Origin: Verticillium longisporum
Taxonomy: Eukaryota > Ascomycota > Sordariomycetes > Glomerellales > Plectosphaerellaceae
Direction: 5' to 3'
Length of the DNA stretch: 64,000 nt
NCBI GenBank assembly: GCA_019188255.1
Contig: JAETXT010000004.1
Span: 186,001 to 250,000, forward strand
In this document: in pieces, positions 31,633 to 42,655 of the stretch
Numbering within the stretch: the first letter of the stretch is position 1
Layout of the letters: the number at the start of each line of letters is the position of its first letter
Notes under the pieces: model-generated
Databases searched by the model: none
Told to the model about the DNA's origin: nothing
What the model saw: the letters and a program-made list of their open reading frames with translations, nothing else
Program-made: the position numbers and the translations under genes

Positions 31633-34600
31633 TCATGTCGCAAGCTCCAAATCATACTTCCGCCGATGCCAGCCGGGACAACCGCTGTAATGAGTTTGGA
31701 GAGATTGCTGGGAGACGCCGCGCTCCTCAAACCGGTTCCTGTTGCCGGACTTCCATGCCTCCGACTGGACCTTTGCTGTCGGCTTCTTGTGCTTGTACGG
31801 ATGGATCTGCATTGCCACGCTGTTGACAGGTGCCGGAAGCCGACACTCCGGAGACCACAGGAAATTGAGACCATTTTCGCTCTGCTCCACTCTCCATCCT
31901 ATAGCCTTGAAAGCCTGCACCAATTGCGACATGCTGTAGTTCTCATAGCCACCGAAAATGTTATCAAATATCCGCCAGATGTCGGGCGCCAGTGGCGGGA
32001 GCGGTTCGGCTGGCACAGGTGGGGGTTCAGGTACGACAGGTGCAGCAGCCTCCTGAGGCAGCCTAGGGCGTGGGTTTGTGTTCTGCCCTGGTACCCAGCC
32101 TGGTGGGTGATGGGCTGGGGATGTTGTCGTTCTGAGCTCAACGCGCGGAGGTGGTGTCTGTGGCTTTGGCGGTGTTGACTTGTGGGAGCTTGGAGAGCTC
32201 GAAAGGGTCTCAAGCTGCTCCGTCCGGTCCTGAATAATAATTCCCCAATGCTCCATTAAGCCCGGTCCTACTAGGCTCTCTTGTCTGTTCTTAGGGTCAA
32301 GCTTAGTATGCGGAGCATCATCAAGAGAGGCAGCGTCTTCTGGTTTGATTTCATAGCCGGCGATTCGAGCTACAAATGCATACCAGATGCCTCGAATGGT
32401 TCTGGACGCATCTCGTTCACTTGGTGATTTCCCATGCAGTAAAGGACTGAGGGACTTCAATGCTTGATGCCTGGTATAGTGTGATGCCTTTGGGAAGACC
32501 TCGTCCAGTACAGTCGATAGGCTTTGAAGCAACGCTGATCGGGGTGGCTTAGAGGTCTGGCCAGGCCCGTTGTCCAAATAGGGTCGAAGCTCCCGCTCGC
32601 CGTCGCGGTGTAAGTCGAGCTGCTTCACCATCTGGACGCAAATATTGAGGTTTTCAATGGTCTTGAAGACATAATCAGATATGAACTTATGGTGCCTCAG
32701 TCGAGGAAGCAGAGGGGCCAGCGTATCGAGAAGGTTGCCCAGTCCAACAAATGCCGCTGCTTCCCTTTGTGTGACGAAACGATGCATGAGGTGACCAGTG
32801 AGGCTGAACAGCTGTTTGAGCTCCTCATCTGTGTTCACACCATCGTCGTTGAGCACGAACCACTGTTGCTGATCTTTCGTTTCCATGCCGACGGGTAGAA
32901 GGTACTGGGGCAATCCGTTGGCGATGCTTCTGAACTTCGTGCTCCTGCGAAAATACTGCCTCCATCTGGGCTGAGCATGCCAAATACCACGACGAGAAAG
33001 ATCATGCCAGTAGTGACTCGCAAACTCGCGGGCGTGGACCTGAAGGAATAGCCAGTCCGAAGTCGACAAAGAGGCGGGACTCTCCGTAAAGCGATTGTAG
33101 TGCTCGTGAACGAAATGGAAAAACTCTACATCGAGGATCCTTCTTCGAAAAACACGCTCGATGATGTCTAGAGTCACTTCCGTCACGATAGCTTGCGGCA
33201 AGTTTGAGGCTTTGTCAAGGTTCTCTAGAACTTGGTCTTTCTTGTCGCGAATCCACCCATGATGATGCTCAAGCTCAACCTTGAACAGCGATTTGAATGT
33301 CGAGCTGTCTTTCATCAGTTCCTGGAACACGGTGATGCTCTCTAGGCGCTGCGCCTCAAGGGTTGGTATGACCAACGGTTCGGCCCCTGTTGAGTCATTT
33401 CGGCGGTGGGGTTTGGTGTAAGGCTGGTGTCTAGCCTGCTCAGAAGAGATGCCGCGAGGATCGCCCAGATGCAGGCCAAGGTCGGCCCAAGGCCTATCTA
33501 TCCCAGTACAGCGTTCTCTCATCTGAAGGTCTCGGTACTGTGCCAGGTCCTCAGTGATCCAGGATACTTGGCCAGGCGATTGCTCCACATGGTTACTCCA
33601 TTTTATAATAGCATCGAAGCAGACAACATTGAGGAAGTGAAGCATAAAGTTTTGTGCCGACAGGACCGCAAAGCCATCGAGAAAGGAGTAGGTGCGCCCG
33701 GCGTTGTCACTCTCGATCTTCGACGCGGCTTCTCTTGACCGAGCATTGCAAAGCTTTTTGTTGAGTCGTCTCTCAACCTCGCCCGCAGTCTCCAGGAACT
33801 CTTGACGTTTTGTGTCGTTTCCACCAGTGACGGAAGTCGTTTTCAGCCTTGTGTACTTTGCTCCAATGGGTGCCCACTCCGCATGACCATTAGATCTCCA
33901 GTATTGCGCAGAGAAGTCGAATAGCCTTCCATAGGTTTCGGTGTGTTCTTTGAGCTGCGTAGCCTCTAATTTCCAATCTTCTTTCCCAGCTCCAGAGGCA
34001 TTGGTGGTCAATTCAGGCTCATCGAGACTCATTTCTGTCCCTAGAAAGCAGGCAAAAGGCGCAAACCATCGATTGGCGAGGCCAACATACATTTGTCGAA
34101 AGTCTGCCCTCGCAAAGGCTGCCGGGTGGTCATCGGCGCGAGACACAAGGAAAGCTGCCAGCATGCCCGGATCGTTCAGGTTCTTCTGGCAGAGCAAGGG
34201 AGCCAGTAAGTCAAAAAACAATTCGTAGACCAGGCGCATGCTGTTCAAGTAGCGCAGGGACTCAATGGTATTAATTTCCCGCATCTTGAACCGCATGCCT
34301 CTGATAGAGGCCATTAGCTCTATCCCTGCCTCAGTGTACGGGTGCCCCCCAACAATTGCAACACCCTTGGCCTCGGCAACCATGTTTGCCACATCCTGCC
34401 TAGCGAGGCGAGCAAGGGGAAGTGGCGTTGTGCTCCCTGGATCGCACTTCAGAAAGTACTGCTGTGTTTTCTTCCAGCACTTGTCAAAGAACAGGTGCCG
34501 GGCATCCAGAGGGCTGTGTTCGAACAAGTGCGCCAGGGCGTTGGTGAGAACCGCATTATGTTCCTTGTCGTGTATTCTCCCCCGGAGGATCTTCCACTCG

Positions 34601-34974
34601 CGAAAGATTTCCCCGCTGACATACTTGGCCTCGTCACAAATATTGCCTAAGGAGTGTGTGCCATTAAGAGGTCGGTGATTGAGAGGTGATGGAAACATCG
34701 TGCCAGGGCCATATCCCATCCCTGTCAAGTAGTATTTGTGAATAACCTCAAGTTCGTCCGGATGCTTCAAATTTTCGTCGAGGGGGACAGAAACATGACT
34801 GTCACGTTTTAGCAACTCATTCAGCTCTTGCGACCCCCATACGGCGTCGTCTATCTTTTCACGCGGCTGACGGGAGCGTTCTCCAAGCCAGACTGGCTCA
34901 GTTGTTGCCCCCCAGACCGGAGAACCAATATCGGAACGTTCTGACGTATCAGACATTGTGAGCGATGCAACCAC
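31633..34974 (-). CDS. Large unrecognised fungal protein, 1113 residues
   Basis: One uninterrupted frame of 1113 residues on the minus strand, with ordinary amino-acid composition; a frame of this length is not expected by chance. No signal peptide or membrane segment is evident. The first 850 residues are mostly helical, with an N-terminal KYYLTGMGYGPGTMFPSP motif and repeated Trp/His-rich helices. A Pro-rich linker follows (about 965-1015, PPKPQTPPPR ... PPVPAEPLPPLAP), then a compact C-terminal unit beginning DIWRIFDNIFGG with FKAIGWRVEQ and ending in a basic HPYKHKKPTAK tract. That last unit recalls the small basic C-terminal domain seen in several large fungal proteins of unknown role; this is a resemblance by eye only. 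Met7 (34956) is an alternative start. No function is assigned. Confidence 0.7.
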   Translation of the reverse strand: MVASLTMSDTSERSDIGSPVWGATTEPVWLGERSRQPREKIDDAVWGSQELNELLKRDSHVSVPLDENLKHPDELEVIHKYYLTGMGYGPGTMFPSPLNHRPLNGTHSLGNICDEAKYVSGEIFREWKILRGRIHDKEHNAVLTNALAHLFEHSPLDARHLFFDKCWKKTQQYFLKCDPGSTTPLPLARLARQDVANMVAEAKGVAIVGGHPYTEAGIELMASIRGMRFKMREINTIESLRYLNSMRLVYELFFDLLAPLLCQKNLNDPGMLAAFLVSRADDHPAAFARADFRQMYVGLANRWFAPFACFLGTEMSLDEPELTTNASGAGKEDWKLEATQLKEHTETYGRLFDFSAQYWRSNGHAEWAPIGAKYTRLKTTSVTGGNDTKRQEFLETAGEVERRLNKKLCNARSREAASKIESDNAGRTYSFLDGFAVLSAQNFMLHFLNVVCFDAIIKWSNHVEQSPGQVSWITEDLAQYRDLQMRERCTGIDRPWADLGLHLGDPRGISSEQARHQPYTKPHRRNDSTGAEPLVIPTLEAQRLESITVFQELMKDSSTFKSLFKVELEHHHGWIRDKKDQVLENLDKASNLPQAIVTEVTLDIIERVFRRRILDVEFFHFVHEHYNRFTESPASLSTSDWLFLQVHAREFASHYWHDLSRRGIWHAQPRWRQYFRRSTKFRSIANGLPQYLLPVGMETKDQQQWFVLNDDGVNTDEELKQLFSLTGHLMHRFVTQREAAAFVGLGNLLDTLAPLLPRLRHHKFISDYVFKTIENLNICVQMVKQLDLHRDGERELRPYLDNGPGQTSKPPRSALLQSLSTVLDEVFPKASHYTRHQALKSLSPLLHGKSPSERDASRTIRGIWYAFVARIAGYEIKPEDAASLDDAPHTKLDPKNRQESLVGPGLMEHWGIIIQDRTEQLETLSSSPSSHKSTPPKPQTPPPRVELRTTTSPAHHPPGWVPGQNTNPRPRLPQEAAAPVVPEPPPVPAEPLPPLAPDIWRIFDNIFGGYENYSMSQLVQAFKAIGWRVEQSENGLNFLWSPECRLPAPVNSVAMQIHPYKHKKPTAKVQSEAWKSGNRNRFEERGVSQQSLQTHYSGCPGWHRRKYDLELAT

Positions 34975-36018
34975 GCGTGGCTCTTGCTAGTATAATCAAA
35001 CAGAGTGGAGCAATCTGGACCAGTTTTCGGATACCCTCGGTGAAGCTGGCACGGAGTTCCGTCGTGGAAGGAGTGGTTGATTGGAGATACAGCTTGTTGA
35101 CAGAATCGTGCACCTGCGAAACGGTGTTCAGTCTATTAGTTCGCAATGGTGACAAGATGCTGAGTACTGACCGGAGGTGCTTGAAGACAGGCTTCTACTT
35201 GCAACTGGAACTGGTAGGAGTGACTGCAAGATCGAAAGCTTTTCGCCGTTGTTGTCGCCGGTGTTGTTGTTGATGATGAGGTGAGTACAGTACGACCGTG
35301 GCTGATAAATCTGCAGTCCCCTAATAACCAACGATTTCGGTTGCTGTGACAAGACCTAGAATTCATGGACTTTGCACATTGGCGAAGATCAAAAAGCAAA
35401 AAGAACAGTCATCGCCATCGAAACTATGATCGAACCCTCATCATCAGCCACCTGAAGCAATTCGCTGTCTACGACAAAGAATTCGAGCACAAACACAAAG
35501 CAGGGAATTCCAGGCCATGCATTCAAGTCCACATCGAGATCGAGCTATGGATGGGATGTTGAACAACAAACAATCTCAGGTGGTCAAAGGCCTGGTCTCA
35601 GACTTGACACCTGAATGCCATGAAAGCAAAGAAAGCGCACACGTATTGGTGGCTTGGGGCTAAGTCTTTGTCGCTTGTAGGAACCTCCGATATAGACCTT
35701 GGCACCCTCAGGTAAGCCACGATCACATTTGATCGCAGCACCCATGTTCGTGCGTCCGTGGACGCCTACTTTGTGTAAAGTCGCTGCCTTACCACGATAC
35801 CGTCGCTGGGGCAGAGCATTCAGTACCATTCGTCGCGTGGAGGGTTTTTACAATTCGCCCAACGTGGCTTCTCGTCCGACCCTATGAAACAAGTCAATTG
35901 AGGACTTGATGCCGCTCACACACGATGTCACGTCACCATGTTTGACACAAATCATGGGGGGTATATTGAAGCCTCAGCTCATGTCCATCCTCATTATTCC
36001 TCCTACATACCTATCCTC
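34975..36018. other. Intergenic, promoter of the large gene
   Basis: No coding region supported; short overlapping frames only. Holds the upstream region of the large minus-strand gene and the 3' flank of the membrane protein at 36019. Confidence 0.5.
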
Positions 36019-37596
36019 CTAGATTCCTCTTGACGCCTTGACAATCCCAACAGTTGACGTACTGGACGAGGTTTCCAAGTCCCGGGTATCATGATCTGAT
36101 CTGTGGCCTGTCGTGACAGTAACCGTCACGCCTTCCCGAAAAGAGCCGTCTGACGAACGGCGCCCGTCATGTGGACCCAGTTCGTGGGAAGTCACTTCCA
36201 CCTTGTGTTGTTGGTAAATCTTCAGGGGGATGCCGCCGAATCCGCTGTTGATCTGTTCCTCGCTCGCAGATGGGTCGAGGTCGTGATCGCCGCCGCGGAT
36301 CGTGGATTGAGGGTTGCGGCTGTAGGTCATCGAGCGGAAGTGCGATGTTGAAGAAGGATAGCCAGAGCGCAGGTTCGACGGCTTGCCGATGAAGGACTTG
36401 AGGTTGAAGAGACGTCGGAGAATTGTCCAGGTCATGGGTAAATTGGCGACGATAAGGGCGGTTGAGGACTCGCGAATGTACCAGAACGTCCAGGCCGAGC
36501 CGAAGGGTTCGTTGAAACTGTAGTATTTGTTGAGGATGGCTGAGAGAATCTGTTACGGAGGGTTGAGTCAGTCAACTGATGACGGAGAAAGTGCGAGACC
36601 GAGGGTTGCTCTCACAGTGAAGGCGCCGAGGGCGAAGACGCCGCACAGGATCATCTTCTTCTTCTGGGCAATCTGGGACTGGAGGAACACCGGCATCGGG
36701 ATCAGGATGATCATGACATCCGAAGAAATATTGATGACGGCGTTGGTGATAAGGTGATTCGTGGCAGCCGAGCATTGGGCTAAAAGCTTGTGTTAGGATA
36801 ACCATCGGACGCGATGTCAAAGGGTGGTATAGACTGACTGTTGTCCGGGGGGACAGCCCAGTACTGGCTGAATGGTCTGCACCAGACACCAAAGTAGAGG
36901 GCTTCCATGGCGATGAAGCCAGCGACGACATATCCGGCAACAATTTTGACTGCCAGGTTCTGCTTAAGACTCATGCTGTAGACAAGAGGAGTAAGTATTG
37001 GACCAAGGCGACTTCTGGAGCAAAGGGGACACGAACGTCAAGCGGTTGTACATGATTAGGAAGCAGCCCTTTACCGACCAGATGACGGCGCACTGCATCT
37101 GTTCAACGACGAGGACCCATTTCGAGCCAGACTCGCGCTCGGCGATGTCTTCGGCAGTGAAATTGAGGTCAGTACCAGGTGCGATCAGGTTACTATTGGT
37201 GCGCGCGATAATGTTCATGCCCGCGATCAAGACAGTGTCGCAGAGCTTCAATTGAGGTCAGTCCCGGACAATCTCGTGGATGATGTGGAGAGGCGGGAAA
37301 TTTCCGGGGATCGAAGCACTCACCATGGCAAACATCATGAGGGCATCGTCGGCCTGCAGCTTCTTGAATGAACCCTGCAGCAACCTGCGTGAAAGCCTAG
37401 ACCACGCATGTTAGATTCCGATGAAGTAACAGAAAGCTATCGTCAGATGTCACACGAAGTGGGTGCAATTGCAGAGGGTATGGGGGATCTGGAGTCAGGA
37501 ATCTGGGGGAGGGGAATATTGAACCCACATTCTGGCTACCACCACGAGCCACGTCAAGCCATACCACGTCCATGTTTCCACAGCGAGGTGCGACAT
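36019..37596 (-). CDS. Fungal rhodopsin-domain integral membrane protein (second copy)
   Basis: Six exons on the minus strand, 37596-37529, 37396-37324, 37245-37037, 36975-36839, 36779-36616 and 36549-36019, give 393 residues with every join in frame. Family landmarks: VVVARMLSRRLLQG with LQADDALMMFAM after helix 2, MQCAVIWSVKGCFLIMYNRLT, WCRPFSQYWAVPP, CSAATNHLITNAVINISSDVMIILIPMPVF in two parts, and FWYIRESSTALIVANLPMTW. Seven hydrophobic helices are expected. The 140-residue cytoplasmic tail is Ser/Thr/Gly/Asp-rich and hydrophilic. These plasma-membrane proteins are widespread in filamentous ascomycetes and poorly characterised; a receptor role is suggested for PTH11 relatives. The short first exon was placed at the only ATG whose splice rebuilds ARM-LSRR. 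Confidence 0.85.
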
Positions 37597-40500
37597 GGCG
37601 GGGAGAAAGACAGCCTGCCAGCGGGTAGCTTTGCTTAATCAACAACCCTTTCTTAACCGTTCAATCGTCAGGTCCGGCGAGGATCGGGACCCGGACAGAA
37701 AGACGACAAGTGCACACGCTCTTTGGCGGAGGAGGCAAGAAAAGCTGGTTGTGTAGATCTTGGACGAGATGAGAAACTCGAAGCAACGGCGCGTCAGCAA
37801 CTGACCGTGAGCGACACTGGTGCCCCCTCCATCTTTAATGAAATGGACCACCCGTTAGGCCATGAGCACGTCCGGACTGACGGGTGGGTTGGTGGTGGGT
37901 GGGAATAGGGGAGTGGGGTGGACTGGTCGTAGACTGAGCGGGGATTAGGACTGAACCTGGCTTAGCCAACCCAAGGTCTTTCACGGTCCCTTTGAGAGGC
38001 TCCGACGAGCCTTCCATCTCTGCCCATACTCGTGGAGGCGGCCCTCAGCGGTAGCCTCGATCCGGCGAGCAGGGCGCGGTGGCTTTCTTTCGACGTTCCA
38101 TCGAAGGGACGCCTGTGCAAAGACTGCGACATGGCCCGGGTCGCATATGCATGGTGCGAAGGCGTTGCCACGTGTGGGTGTGCTGTGCGCCCATGTTCTG
38201 CTGAGCTCCTGTTTGGAGAGAGACGATCCTCGCCCATGCTCTTCGTCGGGAAACACGACATGCCGAGACAATTTGACCAGTGATAGGCGTCCTCTGGAAG
38301 AGTAGCATTTGTTCGAGAATAAGGACCCCCTGCTTTAGTTGTGACGCTATGGGACGCCACTGGACAGCAACCAGGGATTGGAAACTTCTCGCAGAAAAAG
38401 CAACGAACAACAGAAGATGCGCAAGCAAGAGAAGGAAGTGGTCGTGAGAACCCTTTGCCAGGCACTCCCCCGAAGCATAATGGATGCGACCTCTCTGCCA
38501 GCTGGGCCCAGATCTAGCCGGCTTCAGCAGCACTGCCATTGAGTTTCGGCGCTGTAGTCCGGCTGGGGAAGGGCTGCTCGATCGATTGATTGATAAAAGG
38601 GGCAAGGAGGAAGTACTGTAGGCGGCCAAGGCTGGTTGCTGCGGGACCCTGAATCGCGACTAACGGCCATGAGTCGAGCATGAGGCGGATCACAGCCTGA
38701 TCCTGACTAGACCAAAGCCAAATGCACGCTCGGCCCAAGAAACAACGCGAGAAGTGTACCCATTGCAGAGGGCGCCTCCCCCTTGACAAGTCGTCTGGCA
38801 TGACGCCACCCCCCCTGAACAGCGAGAAGCAGGCCCAGGCCGGTAGAACCAGCTGACGCATTACACGAAGCCGGGTCTTCGTGATTGCTGCCTCAGCACT
38901 CATTGATGGCTGCCAGTGTTGTATCGCTGGATGAACATCCAATAGCGGCGGATGCGGCAATTCCCAAAAGAGAGTCTGCAGGATGCAGCTCGCAGGATGC
39001 ACCCTAAGCAGCAGGAGACTCGCTGCAGGCGTACCCTGAAACCCAAATGAGACGGCGTTGAGTCCCCATGCCCAGATTCTCAAGGCTGAAGGTGTTTGTG
39101 TCGGAGGTGACACGGCACGCTGGAAGGTCGAGGCTTTGTGCGTGACAAGGCAAGGGGACGAGACTCGACCTTCCCATGCCCCGACAGCTGCGGAGCCAGC
39201 TTGAAGAGGTCTCGTGATGGCAGCCCGATGCAGACCATGTAAGTCTCCATGACATGCAGTGATTTACAGTGCCCCTGCCTGGTGGCGCTCAATAGCCTTT
39301 ACACCGGCAAGCAATGAGAGGAATCGATCCCAAGACTCTGGCTCGAGTCTCGGCTGCCAGCCTCCAATCTCTCCTCCGACATATCTGCTAATCTCCGCCG
39401 CAAGCTCATCCTGGCACCCAAGACATGAGCCCTCAGGGACGAAGCAGTTGAAGGCGATTATTGGCTTGCGGGTTGAGAGGAGAAGCATGTCGGTGATAAC
39501 CAGGGTCACCACTTCCACGTGGCGAGTCTTCATGTCAGTTGGGGGCCTGGACCTTAGGTTTAAGTCAACACACCACCTTCACTCGATTCCAGCCAGCGAA
39601 CGCCTGACCATTGGCTAGAGTTAGCGAGCCGCGATTTAAAGTCGCGGAACACCAGCTGCACTGTAGATGGTGTCGCACAACAGAGCGCCTAGAACGATTC
39701 ATGCCTATCGCGTGCTTTACACATGGCTTGGTCTCAGTATCCCCGCAACCCCGACATTTCGCCTCCGCTGTCAGGAACATCCTCGGTGTGACTCCCCTTG
39801 ACCTTCGGCCTATCGCCGCGATTACCACTACGACCGTCTTCCGAGGTTCACCTTCTCTGTAATGTATGTAGCACTTTATCTGGGGACAGATTAGCATACG
39901 TCTCTATTGTTTGCCTCGAATTTTGATTGGCGGGCGAGTCCCACGATAGGAACTTAAGCTGGCCAAACCACTGCCGTTGTTGAGGTGATTGCGAAGGCAA
40001 TTTCAGGAAATGCCCCCTGGAGAATGATCCAGTCAATTAAGCCTCCTTTCTTGGACGACACCTGATCCGGTGGAAACGTCAACCCTTAATCGCCCTCGGT
40101 AGTAGATAAGGAAGAGAGCCAATCGCTACTTGACAAGAGCTGTCTCTTTGTTCTCGATCCGGGACCCTGGTCAAAGAACCGAGAAACATCCCCCCCCCAA
40201 GAACTGACGACTATTAGCCTGGTTTCCTCTACCTGAGGCGCGAGAAGTAGTGGCCCATGATCATGGAGCACCTGATGGCACACACTGAGCATCCGATCCA
40301 AAAGTTCATCCGGAGATGCAGAATGAAATACGTGACCAGGGCCTTCCTGCTGGCACACGCTGAAATGCCAATAGAGAGACTGTTCGATGTCGAATACATG
40401 ACCACCGTGCACGCCCTCCAAGACAAGACCTTCTGATGAGAAAACAGTCGGCCGCGATGCTAGAGAGAAAAATTCGATTCCGTCACAAGCTCGAGGCAAC

Positions 40501-42655
40501 AGTATAGTGAGGCCAAACATGGCACGGCCCGCCGCGCTCACGAGGCAGTACGAGTGCTTCTCAAGCCCACCACTCATGTGACTAGCGATGTTATTATTAC
40601 TGCCTAGAGGGACTCCATCGCAAGGTCACCCAAAAAGAAAATCCATCCGACAACGGATATTCTTTGTGACCTGGTCCGCTTACAACCTGGTCAGAAGACG
40701 TCATATAATCCCTCCTTATATTTCTCGCATTTAGTGGCCGTGTTGGGTGGAGCACAGATGGAACTTGGTGTGCTCTTCCAGTGAATGTAACGACCACGTT
40801 TATGAACAATGGCTTCCCTGTTCCATTCTCCATAGTCGCAAGCCTGGTCCCGGTACCACGGAACGAACAGAGTTCCGTGGTGGACAAGCTCAGCTTACCT
40901 TATTGTGTTCGGAACTCCACCACGCAAGCGATAGCAACCTGACCCACCTCTGGCCATGCTTCGACGATGCAACCCGTTGACGAGCATGCCGCAAGTGGAA
41001 AAGCCCAGTCTTTCATCTCAAAGGCTTGTTCCCACATCACGAAGTTTACTGCCGGGATGCCAGGACTTCGGGATCATGAAGTCCCATCCAGGTGCATTCT
41101 TTGTGGTGATTAGCCTCGGCAATGACTTGTTTTCCCTTCTGAGTTTTTCTAATTCCGAATGGTAAAAGAATGTTTTAGCCGGATCTGCCTCGCTTCCTGT
41201 GCGGCTCGGGTTCTGATGCTGTACGTATAGCACGTATTGCAAACAAAGCGAACCATTGAAGTGCTTGTAAAGATCCATGTTCCCGGCACCAGCCAGTACG
41301 AATACACGTGTCGCTCGAAGGGTCCATATATGAAGAACCCTTACGAGTCTGACGTGAGCATTGGGTGAGCAACCGTGTTCGTGTCGAACATTGTACCTTG
41401 GAGGTTTATTTACAAAAGGATGCTACGGTAGAGATTTCATACATGATGACTTGCAATATACGTGCCCTCGAGCTGACATTAGCTCCCGCGTTTCCATCTA
41501 GCTTCTTCTAAACCAACTGAATGCCGAGCGCTCAGACTCTGGCAGATCAGAATGATGTGCTGGGCCTATGACAAGTTATCATGCCTTTCAGAACCAGCCC
41601 ACACGCTCATCCAAAATGAGCACCATAAGGATTTCTCGTTATGAACCTGACAGAGGAATTGCATCACAATCGTCATTTCAGGGGAAAAAATTGGCTTAGC
41701 CGTGCTCCCTTAGATTTATCTTCACTGAAAGGAATATCAGATAACGCCTTCTCCTCTGAACTTATGGGAGAATAGCGCTGGGCGCCATGCGGGCCCAGAC
41801 ATTGGAATTTTGGAATCATCGCTACTGGGAGCCCAGCATAGTCAATGATTTTATTCACGGATGATGTGAGCCTCAAGGCCATGAGGTGTCTTCATGCCAG
41901 ACTTCGTTGGATCGCGTCTAGATGTGGGTATTCCTCTGTCTGATATCACCTTCATTTTCCAATCAGAAGAAACCTTTTGTCCATCTAGTGTTCAAAAGTG
42001 ATTGTTGTCGGGGCCGACGTCAAGGCCTGCTATGTCTGGAAGCGAACAGGTACTCGAGAACAGTCAGGTCTACCGACAGCAGAAGATACACGAACTACGC
42101 AGTCCGTGAACCAACATCTTGTGGAAGTGGTGGAGCTCAAGTAATGTACCTAGGTAGGTAGGGAGATTAAGGGGGCTGGAACGTGCTGCTGCCTTTGCAA
42201 CTAGCAAAGCTATTGACAAGCGTATTCAACATGTCTTCAGAATGCACCAGAAGAATACTTTCCGACTTGCTCAATCATTGGACTGAAGGTGATTAACGAT
42301 TCTCATGGTGGTGGGAGCGGTGACGTGCATTTCTGGAGAATGCGGGGGAGGGGAACCTGGCAGGTTCGCAAATAGCCTGGCGCCAGCTGGCATGTGCTTC
42401 TCGCCTGTGACGCGTTTCGTGCCATCGCGACTCGGCTCTGCAAACAACATCCGCCTTCGTCAACGGAACAACACCTTCACTTGCTTCAATCAACTGCCTG
42501 CACGACGCCAATTCCCATACCGAAATCCCACTCTTCGACCTCAGCACTGCTTCACGACTCATACCTCTGCTAGCCCGGGAAACGAAGGGTCTTTCACGTT
42601 GCTTTCTGCCTCGACTAGCGATCGCGTCCTGAGCATCCTCGCAAGGCCTTCAATC
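37597..42655. other. Gene-poor stretch of 5 kb
   Basis: The longest region without a convincing gene. Minus-strand frames of 194-199 codons (38045-38629 and 38514-39113) overlap each other and show no domain. I saw no long terminal repeats, transposase motifs or strong AT bias, so it does not look like a RIP-mutated transposon. A GTAGGTAG run occurs near 42150. One better-looking small frame at 40086 is listed separately. Confidence 0.45.
40086..40577 (-). CDS. Possible small hypothetical protein, 163 residues
   Basis: A single minus-strand frame starting MSGGLEKHSYCLVSAAG. Its composition (mixed hydrophobic and charged, SSEGLVLEGVHGGHVFDIEQ, LDRMLSVCHQVLHDH) looks more protein-like than its neighbours, but there is no recognised domain, no splice evidence and no clear promoter. 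It may be spurious or a fragment. Confidence 0.25.
   Translation of the reverse strand: MSGGLEKHSYCLVSAAGRAMFGLTILLPRACDGIEFFSLASRPTVFSSEGLVLEGVHGGHVFDIEQSLYWHFSVCQQEGPGHVFHSASPDELLDRMLSVCHQVLHDHGPLLLAPQVEETRLIVVSSWGGDVSRFFDQGPGSRTKRQLLSSSDWLSSLSTTEGD

Noticed and set aside
38045..39113. Two overlapping minus-strand frames of 194 and 199 codons
   Set aside because: They overlap in different frames, lack domains and show no conserved-looking blocks.
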